From Mangrovicella endophytica (lineage in GTDB: Bacteria > Pseudomonadota > Alphaproteobacteria > Rhizobiales > Rhizobiaceae), in NCBI RefSeq assembly GCF_002893625.1, contig NZ_PKMZ01000001.1:372001-436000 (forward strand): a stretch of DNA of 64,000 nucleotides, in the 5' to 3' direction. Below, in pieces: positions 11,600 to 20,776 of this stretch; positions within the stretch are counted from its first letter, which is position 1; every line of letters starts with the position of its first letter. Under the pieces are notes generated by a model that had not been told where the DNA came from, searched no databases, and saw nothing but the letters and a program-made list of their open reading frames with translations. The position numbers and the translations under genes are program-made.

Positions 11600-11676
11600 G
11601 ATGTTCTCCTTCGCATTGCGATGGGGCGAACATACGCATCGGATGTGCGGGAACTATGGGCCCGCAATGTCGATAT

Positions 11677-11686
11677 GTTTCGAAAC
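11677..11686. promoter_or_regulatory. GTTTCGAAAC palindrome between divergent spy-like gene and two-component operon
   Basis: A perfect 10-base palindrome sits in the 222-base divergent intergenic region. It is placed to act on either gene and could be a binding site for the response regulator at 11822. Only the symmetry and location support this; there is no known consensus to compare with. Confidence 0.3.
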
Positions 11687-11821
11687 GTAACTGGCCCGCG
11701 GCAAGCGGCTGTCGGCCCAGCCATTTGCAGATGCGGGGCGCAACGCTTCGCAACAAAATTGCCGTCTGCCGCGGCCTCGCGGCGGTCTACAACGGTTCGG
11801 ACAGCGTAACAGGTGACGGTG

Positions 11822-12550
11822 ATGGAACGACGGACCAGAGTTCTCGTGGTGGACGACGATCTCGAGATCCGGCGCCTTCTCGGCAAGTATCTCGAGGGCC
11901 AGGGCTTCCAGACGGTGCTGGCCGGCAGCCGCCGCGAATGCGAGCAGCGCGTTGGGGACGCCGAGGTGGATCTCGTGGTGCTCGACGTGATGCTGCCGGA
12001 CGGGTCCGGACTCGATCTTTGCCGCGATCTGAAGGACCGGCGGCCGGATCTCGCGATCATCCTCCTCACCGCCCTGAAGGAGGACGTCGATCGCATCATT
12101 GGGCTGGAGCTCGGCGCCGACGACTACCTCGGCAAGCCCTTCAATCCTCGCGAGTTGGCGGCGCGCATCCGCGCGGTGCTGCGGCGCGGCGGCGGCGATC
12201 GCCCGGCCGAGGCCGGACCGGTCCCGGCAGCGAGCTACCGCTTCGACGGCTTCTCCGCCGATGCCGTGGCCCGGCGCGTGACGAAGCCGGATGGCGGCGA
12301 GCTGGACCTCACCGGAGCCGAGTTCGATCTCCTGCAGATCTTTCTCGACCGGCCGGGGCGGGTTTTGTCGCGCGACGTGCTGCTCGACCTCCTGCACGGC
12401 CGCACCGCCGACCCGTTCGACCGCACCATCGACGTCACCATGAGCCGGCTGCGCCGCAAGTTTGGCGACAGTGGCGTGTTCCGCCTGTTCAAGACGGTGC
12501 GCAACGGCGGCTACCAGTTCGCCGCCCGCGTCGAGCGGATTGCGCCATGA
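11822..12550 (+). CDS. OmpR/PhoB-family DNA-binding response regulator
   Basis: 242 residues. The receiver domain begins RVLVVDDDLEIRRLL, with the acidic pocket at D11-D13 and the phospho-acceptor D55 in VVLDVMLPDGSG. The switch Thr (LLTALKEDVD) and Lys (LGADDYLGKPFNP) are in place. The C-terminal winged helix holds LTGAEFDLLQIFLDRPGRVLSRDVLLDLLHG and the recognition region IDVTMSRLRRKFGD. The ATG at 11822 is preceded by AGGTGACG; a GTG nine bases upstream is possible. The stop overlaps the sensor kinase start (ATGA). Its likely targets are the divergent spy-like gene and the RND genes beyond it, by position only. Confidence 0.93.
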   Translation: MERRTRVLVVDDDLEIRRLLGKYLEGQGFQTVLAGSRRECEQRVGDAEVDLVVLDVMLPDGSGLDLCRDLKDRRPDLAIILLTALKEDVDRIIGLELGADDYLGKPFNPRELAARIRAVLRRGGGDRPAEAGPVPAASYRFDGFSADAVARRVTKPDGGELDLTGAEFDLLQIFLDRPGRVLSRDVLLDLLHGRTADPFDRTIDVTMSRLRRKFGDSGVFRLFKTVRNGGYQFAARVERIAP

Positions 12551-13788
12551 CCTCGTTGCGCAACCGCTTCGCGCTGCTGCTGGTCAGCGCCATCGTCGGC
12601 GTGGTGGTGATTGCCTCCTTCATCACCTTCCAGCTCTCCGACCGGCGGCGCGACGGCAGCTTCGAGCGCTCCTTCGCCCAGCAGGTCTCCGTGATCTCGC
12701 GCCTGCTTGGCGGCTCGGTTGAGGCGGCGCGTGCAGCAGGGCTCACCGTCGGCGAAAAGCCGCAGGACAGCCAAGTGCTCGAGGGACCTTCGCGCCGCCT
12801 CAACCGCGAGCTCGCCGGCCTCGGCTCGCCGACGGCCGGCCTCGTTGTCTCCGACACCGGCGGCCGGACGCGGCAGCTCGCCTTCCAGCTGGCCGATGGG
12901 CGCTGGGCCTATCTGTCCTTCCCGAGCGAGCCGCCATCGCCGCTGCCGGCGCTGCTGCGCTACCTCTTCTTCGTCATCCTGGGCGCCGTCGCGGTATCGC
13001 TGTTTGCGGCAGCCAAGATCGCCCGTCCGCTGCGGATGCTGGAGGATGCGGTGGGCGCGGTCCGCCCGGATGGCACTCTGGAGCCGCTGAGCGAAACGGG
13101 TCCGGCCGAAGTGCGTGTGACGGCCCGCGCCCTGAACGCGTTGTCGGTGCGCCTGAAGAGCGCGACGGAGAGCCGTATGCGCCTGGTCGCCGCGGCCGGT
13201 CACGACCTGCGCACGCCGATGACCCGCATGCGGCTGCGCGCCGAATTCCTGCCCGACGACGAGCGGGAAATCTGGCTGAACGACCTCCAGGAGCTCGACG
13301 AGATCGCCGACAGCGCCATTCGGCTGGTGCGCGAGGAGGTGGATGCGGCCCAGCGCGAGCCCGTGCGCCTGAAGGAGATCGTCACGGCCGTGGCGCGGGA
13401 GCTGCGCGAAACCGATCAGGCGATCGAGCTCGGCGCAGTCGATGACGTCGAGGTCTTCGTGCAGCCGCTGGCGATCAAGCGCGCTTTGCGTAACCTGGCG
13501 GAAAACGCCGCGCGGCACGGCGGCGGCGGCAGGATCACCGTGAAGCGGGACGGGGAGGAGGCGCTGCTGGCGCTCGATGATGACGGTCCCGGCATCCCGG
13601 CGGAGCTGATCGGCCGCGTGTTCGAGCCGTTCTTCCGGGTCGATCCCGCCCGCCGCAAGTCGATGCCGGGCGCCGGGCTCGGCCTTGCCATCGCCCGCGA
13701 GATCATCGAGCGCAACGGCGGCAGCATCCACATCGCGAACCGGCCAACCGGCGGCCTGAGGCAGGAGGTGCGCCTGCCGCTGCACTGA
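12547..13788 (+). CDS. EnvZ-like sensor histidine kinase
   Basis: 413 residues. One N-terminal helix (FALLLVSAIVGVVVIASFITF), a periplasmic sensor segment of about 110 residues, a second helix (LRYLFFVILGAVAVSLFAAAKI), a HAMP-like linker, and the dimerisation H-box AAGHDLRTPMTRMRLRAEF with phospho-acceptor H219. The catalytic domain carries the N-box NLAENAARHG, the G1 box DDDGPGIP, the F-box FEPFFRVD and the G2 box GAGLGLAIA. The domain order and short HAMP match EnvZ/RstB-type kinases. It should autophosphorylate and pass the phosphate to the regulator encoded just upstream. The sensed signal is unknown; the spy-like gene next door points to envelope damage. Confidence 0.93.
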   Translation: MTSLRNRFALLLVSAIVGVVVIASFITFQLSDRRRDGSFERSFAQQVSVISRLLGGSVEAARAAGLTVGEKPQDSQVLEGPSRRLNRELAGLGSPTAGLVVSDTGGRTRQLAFQLADGRWAYLSFPSEPPSPLPALLRYLFFVILGAVAVSLFAAAKIARPLRMLEDAVGAVRPDGTLEPLSETGPAEVRVTARALNALSVRLKSATESRMRLVAAAGHDLRTPMTRMRLRAEFLPDDEREIWLNDLQELDEIADSAIRLVREEVDAAQREPVRLKEIVTAVARELRETDQAIELGAVDDVEVFVQPLAIKRALRNLAENAARHGGGGRITVKRDGEEALLALDDDGPGIPAELIGRVFEPFFRVDPARRKSMPGAGLGLAIAREIIERNGGSIHIANRPTGGLRQEVRLPLH

Positions 13789-14034
13789 GACCGCCGCCGC
13801 CGGACGAATCATCGGCGCGCCGATGGTCCGATGCCGTCGAGCTGCGTCGAGCTGCCGCAGCTACGGCTCGATGGCAGGAGAACGTTTCGAGATCAGCGGC
13901 TTACGGCGTTCAAGACCCCGGAGGTCAAAATATACCGTTTTGCGGGATCGCCAGCCTGGGTTAGTGCGCGCTGCCGGACGCATCGGACAAATGCTCGAGG
14001 CGTCTTCAGGCAAGCATGATCTAGGACTTTCAGC

Positions 14035-14310
14035 ATGACCCATCCCATCCGCCAAATGGTGCGCACCGCCGTTGAAGAGGCTCGGAGCCGCCGTGCCGTT
14101 GTCGCCGTCAACCAGCTCGCCCGCCAGATCGCCGGCGCGCACCAGGACCGCGCCGGCAGTGTCGAGCCGATGATCGAGCGGCTGATCGTAGCGGCCTGTT
14201 CCGAGCTCGGGGTGATGATGGAGTTTGCGGAAAGCGAAACCGATACGCCGCTGCAGCCCGCCGACGAGGACCTTCAGGCGCAGGTGGCGCCTGCTTCCAC
14301 AATCCCCTGA
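14035..14310 (+). CDS. Small hypothetical protein
   Basis: 91 residues, no recognised family. The N-terminal half (MTHPIRQMVRTAVEEARSRRAVVAVNQLARQIAG) is predicted helical and basic, the middle is a helix with MIERLIVAACSELGVMMEF, and the tail is Pro/Ala/Asp-rich. No signal peptide or membrane segment. The ribosome site (AGGAC) is weak. It is the only plausible reading frame between the kinase and the apiose transporter, and codon use looks like that of neighbouring genes, so it may be real, but the gene call is not secure. Confidence 0.45.
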   Translation: MTHPIRQMVRTAVEEARSRRAVVAVNQLARQIAGAHQDRAGSVEPMIERLIVAACSELGVMMEFAESETDTPLQPADEDLQAQVAPASTIP

Positions 14311-14339
14311 CGGCAGGCCACGCGGCTTCCGGCCGTCAC

Positions 14340-15442
<1,103 letters not shown>

Positions 15443-15451
15443 GGCGTCCGG

Positions 15452-15505
15452 GCGGCGCCTCGCGCCGCTCGCCACTCTCGCGGCGCCCACAGAGGCGGGC
15501 GCCGC
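15452..15505 (+). other. Two stable stem-loops between the binding-protein gene and the rest of the transporter operon
   Basis: GCGGCGC-CTC-GCGCCGC (15452-15468) and GCGGCGCCC-N8-GGGCGCCGC (15480-15505) are perfect hairpins within the 92-base gap after the substrate-binding protein gene. Neither has a T-run, so they are unlikely to be strong terminators. Such stems commonly protect the 3' end of the abundant binding-protein mRNA, which would give the usual excess of binding protein over membrane subunits. Confidence 0.55.
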
Positions 15506-15534
15506 ATCTCTCTCGATCGTAGCGGAGGGCCGGC

Positions 15535-16185
15535 ATGACGCGGGTCGCGCTTATCCCATGCCTTTTCGCCGCCCTTCTGGCGGGCGTCGCGGGCTGCAAG
15601 ATCATCAAGACGCAAGAGCTGGCGGCGCGCGCCGAGGCTGACGCCAAGCCCACGGCGGCCGCCAATGCGGCGGGCCTCTGGGACGGCAAGGTCGTCCCTT
15701 ATGTCGAGGAAAAGGCAGCGCCCTTCGCGGATGTCGCTGCCGCCGCCAAGGCGAACCTCAACGAGGCCGGCGCGAAATACGGCTACCGCGAGGCCGGCGA
15801 GGGCGCGCCCTGGAACTTCGTCACCCGCCTGTCCGGTACGGTGACGGCCGCCAACACCCAGTCGCGCGCCGCGACCGCCGATGTCGACATCGATGGCGAC
15901 GGCAAGCCCGATGTCACGGTCCAGCTCGGCCCCGTCATCAAGGGCACCTCCATCCGGGACGCGCTGCCCTTCGTGTCCTTCACGCAGGTGAAGAACCAGA
16001 TCGAATTCGCCGATGTCGCCAAGAGCTTCAACACGGCCACCTACGAGAAGGTGCTGAAGAACCTGCCGCGCGACGCTCTCGTCGGCCGCAGGATCGAGGC
16101 GGCCGGCGTCTTCACGCTCCGCTCGGCCAGCGAAAAGCTCCTGTTCACGCCGGTCACGCTGCGCGTCGAGGCGCCGCAGTCGTGA
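15535..16185 (+). CDS. DUF2291-family lipoprotein of a sugar ABC transporter
   Basis: 216 residues. A lipoprotein signal ends in the lipobox GVAGC (Cys about residue 20), followed by KIIKTQEL. The conserved core reads DGKVVPYVEEKAAPFADV, then GAPWNFVTRLSGTVTAANTQSRAATADVDIDGDGKPDVTVQLGPVIKGTSIRDALPFVSFTQVKNQIEFADVAKSFN, the pattern I associate with DUF2291. The family occurs inside sugar ABC operons of alphaproteobacteria but has no established activity. It should be anchored on the periplasmic face of the inner membrane or the outer membrane. A GGAGG ribosome site precedes the ATG, and the stop overlaps the ATPase start (GTGA). Confidence 0.78.
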   Translation: MTRVALIPCLFAALLAGVAGCKIIKTQELAARAEADAKPTAAANAAGLWDGKVVPYVEEKAAPFADVAAAAKANLNEAGAKYGYREAGEGAPWNFVTRLSGTVTAANTQSRAATADVDIDGDGKPDVTVQLGPVIKGTSIRDALPFVSFTQVKNQIEFADVAKSFNTATYEKVLKNLPRDALVGRRIEAAGVFTLRSASEKLLFTPVTLRVEAPQS

Positions 16186-17744
16186 GCGGGCACGAGATCG
16201 TCCTCTCCGTCCGCGGCGCGACCAAGGTCTATCCGGGCACGCAGGCTTTGAAGGGCGTCGACTTCGACGTGCGAGCCGGCGCCGTCAACGTCCTCGTCGG
16301 CGAGAATGGCGCCGGCAAGTCGACGCTGATGAAGATCATCGCCGGCGTCGAGCAGCCGACCGAGGGGCAGGTCCTCCTGCGCGGCGAGCCGGTGACGCTG
16401 TCCGGCACCGCCGAGGCGGCGCGGCACGGCATCGGCATCGTCTTCCAGGAACTCAACCTGTTCCCGAACATGACGATCGCCGAGAATATCTTCATCGGCC
16501 GCGAGAAGACCCGCCTCGGCGTCGACATCGATGCGGGTGCCCAGAACGAGGCCGCCCGCCGCCTGATGGAGCGGCTGGAGCACGACAATCCGCCGGATGC
16601 CAAGGTCGGCGACCTCAGGATCGGCGAGCAGCAGATCGTCGAGATCGCCAAGGTCCTGTCGCAGGATGCCCGCATTCTGATCATGGACGAGCCGACCTCC
16701 GCATTGTCCGCTGCCGAGGTCGATATCCTCTTTCGCGTCATCGGCGAATTGAAGAGCCAGGGCGTCGCGATCGTCTACATCTCGCACCGGCTCGAGGAGC
16801 TGGTGCGCATCGGCGACTACATCACCGTCCTGCGCGATGGCCGCATCACCGGCTCGCAGGAGATGGCGCAGGTCGACGTGCCGTGGATCGTGCGCGCGAT
16901 GATCGGCTCGGCCTCCAAGGATTTCGCCAAGACCATCCATCACGAGTTCGGCCGCGAGATCCTGTCGGTCGCCGACATGACGCTGCCGCGCAAGGGCGGC
17001 GGCTTTGCCGTCGACCACGTCTCGCTGTCGCTCAGGGCCGGCGAGATCGTCGGCATCTACGGACTGATGGGAGCAGGGCGCTCGGAGCTCTTCGACTGCA
17101 TCATGGGGCGCCAGCCGGGTGCCAAGGGTCGCGTGACGCTTGACGGCGCGGAGCTGGCCGAGCGCTCCATCCACGGCCGCATCAAGCGCGGCATCGCGCT
17201 GATCCCGGAGGACCGCAAGGCGGAAGGCCTCGTCCAGATCCTCTCGGTCACCGAGAACATGGCGATGTCGAGCCTTACCGCCTTCACCCGCGCCAAGGTG
17301 CATCTCGACGTCAACCGCGAGCGCGAGACGGTAGCGTCCTACGTCAAGCGCCTGGCGGTCAAGGTCGCCGGCCTCGACAACCCCGTCTCTTCGCTCTCCG
17401 GCGGCAACCAGCAGAAGATCGTCATCGGCAAGGCGCTGATGACCGGCCCGAAGGTACTCCTGATGGACGAGCCGAGCCGTGGTATCGACATCGGCGCCAA
17501 GGCCGAGGTCTTCCGCGTCATGCGCCAGCTCGCCGCCGAGGGGCTCGGCATCCTCTTCGTCACCTCCGACCTCGACGAGGTCATGGAGCTGTCGGATCGC
17601 ATCATCGTCATGGCCAATGGCCGCATCACCGGCGAGATGGAGCGCAAGGACGCCACCGAAGAGCGGGTGGTCGCGCTCTCCGCCCCGGACGGCAGCGGCC
17701 GCCACCGCGCCGCCACCGAACAGAACAAGGAGCTCGTCCTATGA
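16182..17744 (+). CDS. Sugar ABC transporter ATP-binding protein (RbsA-like, two ABC domains)
   Basis: 520 residues with two fused ABC domains, as in RbsA/XylG/MglA. The first domain has Walker A GENGAGKST, Q-loop FQELNLFPNMTIAENI, signature-region LRIGEQQIVEIAKVL, Walker B ILIMDEPTSAL and switch YISHR. The second has the degenerate Walker A GLMGAGRSEL usual for this family, signature LSGGNQQKIVIGKAL and Walker B LLMDEPSRGIDIG. The start is GTG in a four-base overlap with the DUF2291 gene, and the stop overlaps the permease start (ATGA). It powers uptake of the sugar bound by the protein at 14504. Confidence 0.95.
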   Translation: MSGHEIVLSVRGATKVYPGTQALKGVDFDVRAGAVNVLVGENGAGKSTLMKIIAGVEQPTEGQVLLRGEPVTLSGTAEAARHGIGIVFQELNLFPNMTIAENIFIGREKTRLGVDIDAGAQNEAARRLMERLEHDNPPDAKVGDLRIGEQQIVEIAKVLSQDARILIMDEPTSALSAAEVDILFRVIGELKSQGVAIVYISHRLEELVRIGDYITVLRDGRITGSQEMAQVDVPWIVRAMIGSASKDFAKTIHHEFGREILSVADMTLPRKGGGFAVDHVSLSLRAGEIVGIYGLMGAGRSELFDCIMGRQPGAKGRVTLDGAELAERSIHGRIKRGIALIPEDRKAEGLVQILSVTENMAMSSLTAFTRAKVHLDVNRERETVASYVKRLAVKVAGLDNPVSSLSGGNQQKIVIGKALMTGPKVLLMDEPSRGIDIGAKAEVFRVMRQLAAEGLGILFVTSDLDEVMELSDRIIVMANGRITGEMERKDATEERVVALSAPDGSGRHRAATEQNKELVL

Positions 17745-18808
17745 CGGCGAACGCCATCAGCGACCGCGCTCCGGCGCGCGACCTGTCCATCCCGCTTCTC
17801 ATCCTAAAGGCCCGCACCTTCATCGCGCTGATCGCGGTGGTGCTGTTCTTCTCGGCCGCAGCTCCGAACTTCCTGTCGACGGCCAACCTGATCATCATGT
17901 CGGAGCACGTCGCGCTGAACGCCTTCCTGGCGATCGGCATGACCTTCGTCATCATCACCGGCGGCATCGATCTGTCCGTCGGCTCGATCGTCGGCCTCTG
18001 CGGCATGGTCGCCGGCTATCTCGTGCTGAACGGCGTCGCGATCGACCTTGTCGGCTACACTGTCTTCTTCAACACGGCCGAGATCGTCCTCATCACGCTT
18101 CTCGTCGGCATCGCGGTCGGCTTCGTCAACGGCATCCTGATCACCCGTCTCAACGTCGCGCCCTTCATCGCGACGCTCGGCACGCTCTACGTCGCCCGCG
18201 GCATGGCGCTGCTCTCGTCAGACGGCGCGACCTTCCCGAACCTGCGCGGCAGCGCCGAATGGGGAACCGCGAGCTTCCCGCTGATCGGCGCGGGCTCGTT
18301 CCTCGGCGTGCCCGTCTCGATCTGGACGCTGATCGTCGTCGGCCTCGGCGCCGCCTATCTGGCCAGCCGCACCCCGCTCGGCCGCTACATCTATGCGGTC
18401 GGTGGCAACGAGCGCGCCGCGGCGCTGTCCGGCATCAAGGTCAACCGGACCAAGATGTTCGTCTACATGTTCTCCGGCTTCTGCGCGGCGATCGTCGGGC
18501 TGATCATCGCCTCGCAGCTCGTCGCCTCCCATCCCGCCACCGGCGAGACCTTCGAGCTGAACGCCATCGCCGCGGCGGTGCTCGGCGGCACCTCCATGTC
18601 CGGCGGGCGCGGCAAGATCGGCGGCACCATCGTCGGCGCCTTCGTCATCGGCATCCTGTCCGACGGCCTCGTGATGATGGGCGTTTCCTCCTTCTGGCAG
18701 ACGGTGATCAAGGGGCTCGTGATCATCGCGGCCGTCGTCGTCGACCAGTTCCAACAGCGTCTGCAGCAGAAGATCGCGCTGCAGCGCCAGGCTGCCCTCG
18801 GCCGCTGA
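17741..18808 (+). CDS. Sugar ABC transporter permease (RbsC-like)
   Basis: 355 residues with about ten hydrophobic helices. Family landmarks are LAIGMTFVIITGGIDLSVGSIVGL, VGFVNGILITRLNVAPFIATLGTLYVARG, and the late segment FELNAIAAAVLGGTSMSGGRGKIGGTIVGAFVIGIL, all standard for the BPD_transp_2 ribose/xylose permease family. It forms a homodimeric channel with the double ATPase encoded just upstream. The coupling overlaps (DUF2291-ATPase-permease) show one mRNA. The first catabolic gene follows after 40 bases. Confidence 0.95.
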   Translation: MTANAISDRAPARDLSIPLLILKARTFIALIAVVLFFSAAAPNFLSTANLIIMSEHVALNAFLAIGMTFVIITGGIDLSVGSIVGLCGMVAGYLVLNGVAIDLVGYTVFFNTAEIVLITLLVGIAVGFVNGILITRLNVAPFIATLGTLYVARGMALLSSDGATFPNLRGSAEWGTASFPLIGAGSFLGVPVSIWTLIVVGLGAAYLASRTPLGRYIYAVGGNERAAALSGIKVNRTKMFVYMFSGFCAAIVGLIIASQLVASHPATGETFELNAIAAAVLGGTSMSGGRGKIGGTIVGAFVIGILSDGLVMMGVSSFWQTVIKGLVIIAAVVVDQFQQRLQQKIALQRQAALGR

Positions 18809-18848
18809 GCCGGGGTGCCTGTCCACTCAGCATGAAAGGAAGGCTGCC

Positions 18849-19676
18849 ATGACGGCTGTCGCATTGTTCGGTGCCGGCGGAAAGATGGGCTACCGTCTCG
18901 CCAGCAACTTCAGGGGCTCGCGCTTCGACGTGCGCCATGTCGAGCTGAGCCAGACCGGCCGCGACCGGCTGAAAGAGGGGCTCGGCTTCGACTGCGTGTC
19001 CGAGGACGAGGCGCTGGATGGTGCCGAAGTTGTGGTTCTCGCCGTGCCCGATACCGCCATCCGCAAGGTCGCGGCCAGCATCGAGCCGAAGCTGAAGGCG
19101 GGCACCATCGTCGTGATCCTCGACGCGGCGGCGCCCTTTGCCGGTCACCTGCCGGATCGTCCAGACCTGACCTACTTCGTCACCCATCCCTGCCATCCGC
19201 CGATCTTCAACGACGAGACCGACCCGAAGGCCAAGCGCGACTTCTTCGGCGGCATCGCCGCCAAGCAGCACATCACCTCGGCCCTGATGCAGGGCCCGGA
19301 CGAGCACTACGCGCTGGGCGAAGAGGTCGCCAAGGTGATCTGGGCGCCGGTGATGCGTTCGCACCGCGTCACCGTCGAGCAGATGGCGCTCTTGGAGCCC
19401 GGCCTGTCCGAAACCGTCTGCGCCAGCCTCCTCGTCGTCATGCGCGAGGCGATGGACGAGGTGGTGCGCCGCGGCGTTCCCAAGGAGGCCGCGCGCGACT
19501 TCCTGCTCGGCCACATGAACGTCCTCGGCTCGGTCATTTTCGAGGAGACGCCGGGCGTCTTCTCCGACGCCTGCAACAAGGCGATCGAGTTCGGCAAGCC
19601 GATGCTGATGCGCGACGACTGGAAGCGCGTCTTCGAGCCGGACGAACTCGCCGCCTCGATCCAGCGCATCACCTGA
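18849..19676 (+). CDS. apnO: D-apionate oxidoisomerase
   Basis: 275 residues. An N-terminal Rossmann fold begins VALFGAGGKMGYRLASNF (GxGGxMG nucleotide loop), followed by a C-terminal helical domain of the 6-phosphogluconate-dehydrogenase type (RSHRVTVEQMALLEPGLSETVCASLLVVMREAMDEVVRRGVPKEAA). Landmark THPCHPPIFNDETDPKAKRDFFGG lies between. Length and motifs agree with ApnO, which oxidises D-apionate with NAD+ and rearranges the carbon skeleton to 3-oxo-isoapionate in the published pathway. Its neighbours ApsD, ApnL, OiaX and OiaK complete that pathway, which strongly supports the name over a generic phosphogluconate-dehydrogenase-like label. The name is by recognition and context, not a search. 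Confidence 0.85.
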   Translation: MTAVALFGAGGKMGYRLASNFRGSRFDVRHVELSQTGRDRLKEGLGFDCVSEDEALDGAEVVVLAVPDTAIRKVAASIEPKLKAGTIVVILDAAAPFAGHLPDRPDLTYFVTHPCHPPIFNDETDPKAKRDFFGGIAAKQHITSALMQGPDEHYALGEEVAKVIWAPVMRSHRVTVEQMALLEPGLSETVCASLLVVMREAMDEVVRRGVPKEAARDFLLGHMNVLGSVIFEETPGVFSDACNKAIEFGKPMLMRDDWKRVFEPDELAASIQRIT

Positions 19677-19746
19677 GACAAGATCTGCGCGGCCGGGCAG
19701 GGCGGTTCACGTCCTGTCCCGCGCACTGGCATGGAGGGGATGGGGC

Positions 19747-20775
19747 ATGGCTGAACTCCGGGGCGCGCTGATCGGCTGCGGCTTCTTCGCGGTCAACCAG
19801 ATGCATGGCTGGCGGGATGCGGAGGGCGTGACGATCGCCGCGATCTGCGATCTCGACCCGGCGCGGCTGGACGCCGTCGGCGACTCGTTCGGGATCGAGG
19901 CGCGCTACGGCGACGCCGAACGCATGCTGGCCGAGATCAAGCCGGACTTCGTCGATATCGCGACGACGGTTCGCAGCCATCGTCCGCTGGTCGAGCTGGC
20001 GCTGCGCCACCGCATTCCGGTGATCTGCCAGAAGCCGTTTGCGGAAAACCTCGCAGACGCCCGCGCGATGGTCGACGGCGCGAAGACCGCCGGCGTGCCG
20101 CTGATGGTGCATGAGAACTTCCGCTGGCAGACGCCGATCCAGGCGGTGAAGGCGGTGCTCGACAGCGGCGAGATCGGCACGCCCTTCTTCGGCCGTGTGT
20201 CGTTTCGCTCGGCTTACGACGTCTATGCCGGCCAGCCTTACCTCGCCGAGGGCGAACGCTTCATCATCGAGGATCTCGGCATCCACGCGCTGGACATCGC
20301 CCGCTTCCTCTTCGGCGACGCCTCGGCGATCACCGCGCGCACGACCCGCGTCAATCCGCGCATTCGCGGCGAGGACGTCGCGACCATGCTGCTCGACCAT
20401 GCGGACGGCCTCGCCAGCATCGTCGACTGCTCCTATGCGACGCGCCTGGAGGAGGAGCTGTTCCCCCAGACGCTGGTCGAGATCGATGGCAGCGAGGGGT
20501 CCCTGCGCCTCGGCGCCGGCTACCGCCTGGTGGTGACGACAGGCGAGGGCACGCGCCACGAGGACGTTTCGCCCACGCTGCTGCCCTGGGCCGAGCGGCC
20601 CTGGCACAACATCCAGGAAAGCGTCGCGGCGATCCAGAAGCACTGGGCGGCATGCCTGCGCGAAGGCTGCGAGCCGCAGACCTCCGGCGCCGACAACCTG
20701 AAGACGCTAGCGCTGGTGGAGGGTGCCTATCAGAGCGCCGCGACGGGGCAGACCGTGCCGCTGGAGAGCCTCTGA
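19747..20775 (+). CDS. apsD: D-apiose dehydrogenase (Gfo/Idh/MocA family)
   Basis: 342 residues. N-terminal NAD(P)-binding fold GALIGCGFFAVNQMHGW, the catalytic-region lysine in VICQKPFAENLADA (the EKP-type motif), and the substrate-site motif EDLGIHALDIARFLFGD, the Asp/His arrangement common in this family. The C-terminal sheet domain closes the active site. In the apiose pathway ApsD oxidises D-apiose to D-apionolactone. Gfo/Idh/MocA members act on many sugars, so the specific name relies on the gene neighbourhood: ApnO before it and ApnL directly after, with one base between stop and next start. Confidence 0.85.
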   Translation: MAELRGALIGCGFFAVNQMHGWRDAEGVTIAAICDLDPARLDAVGDSFGIEARYGDAERMLAEIKPDFVDIATTVRSHRPLVELALRHRIPVICQKPFAENLADARAMVDGAKTAGVPLMVHENFRWQTPIQAVKAVLDSGEIGTPFFGRVSFRSAYDVYAGQPYLAEGERFIIEDLGIHALDIARFLFGDASAITARTTRVNPRIRGEDVATMLLDHADGLASIVDCSYATRLEEELFPQTLVEIDGSEGSLRLGAGYRLVVTTGEGTRHEDVSPTLLPWAERPWHNIQESVAAIQKHWAACLREGCEPQTSGADNLKTLALVEGAYQSAATGQTVPLESL

Positions 20776-20776
20776 C

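Noticed and set aside
11656-13788. 710-codon plus-strand frame ending in the sensor kinase
   Set aside because: Only the last 413 codons are the kinase. The upstream part overlaps the response regulator in another frame and is not protein-like.
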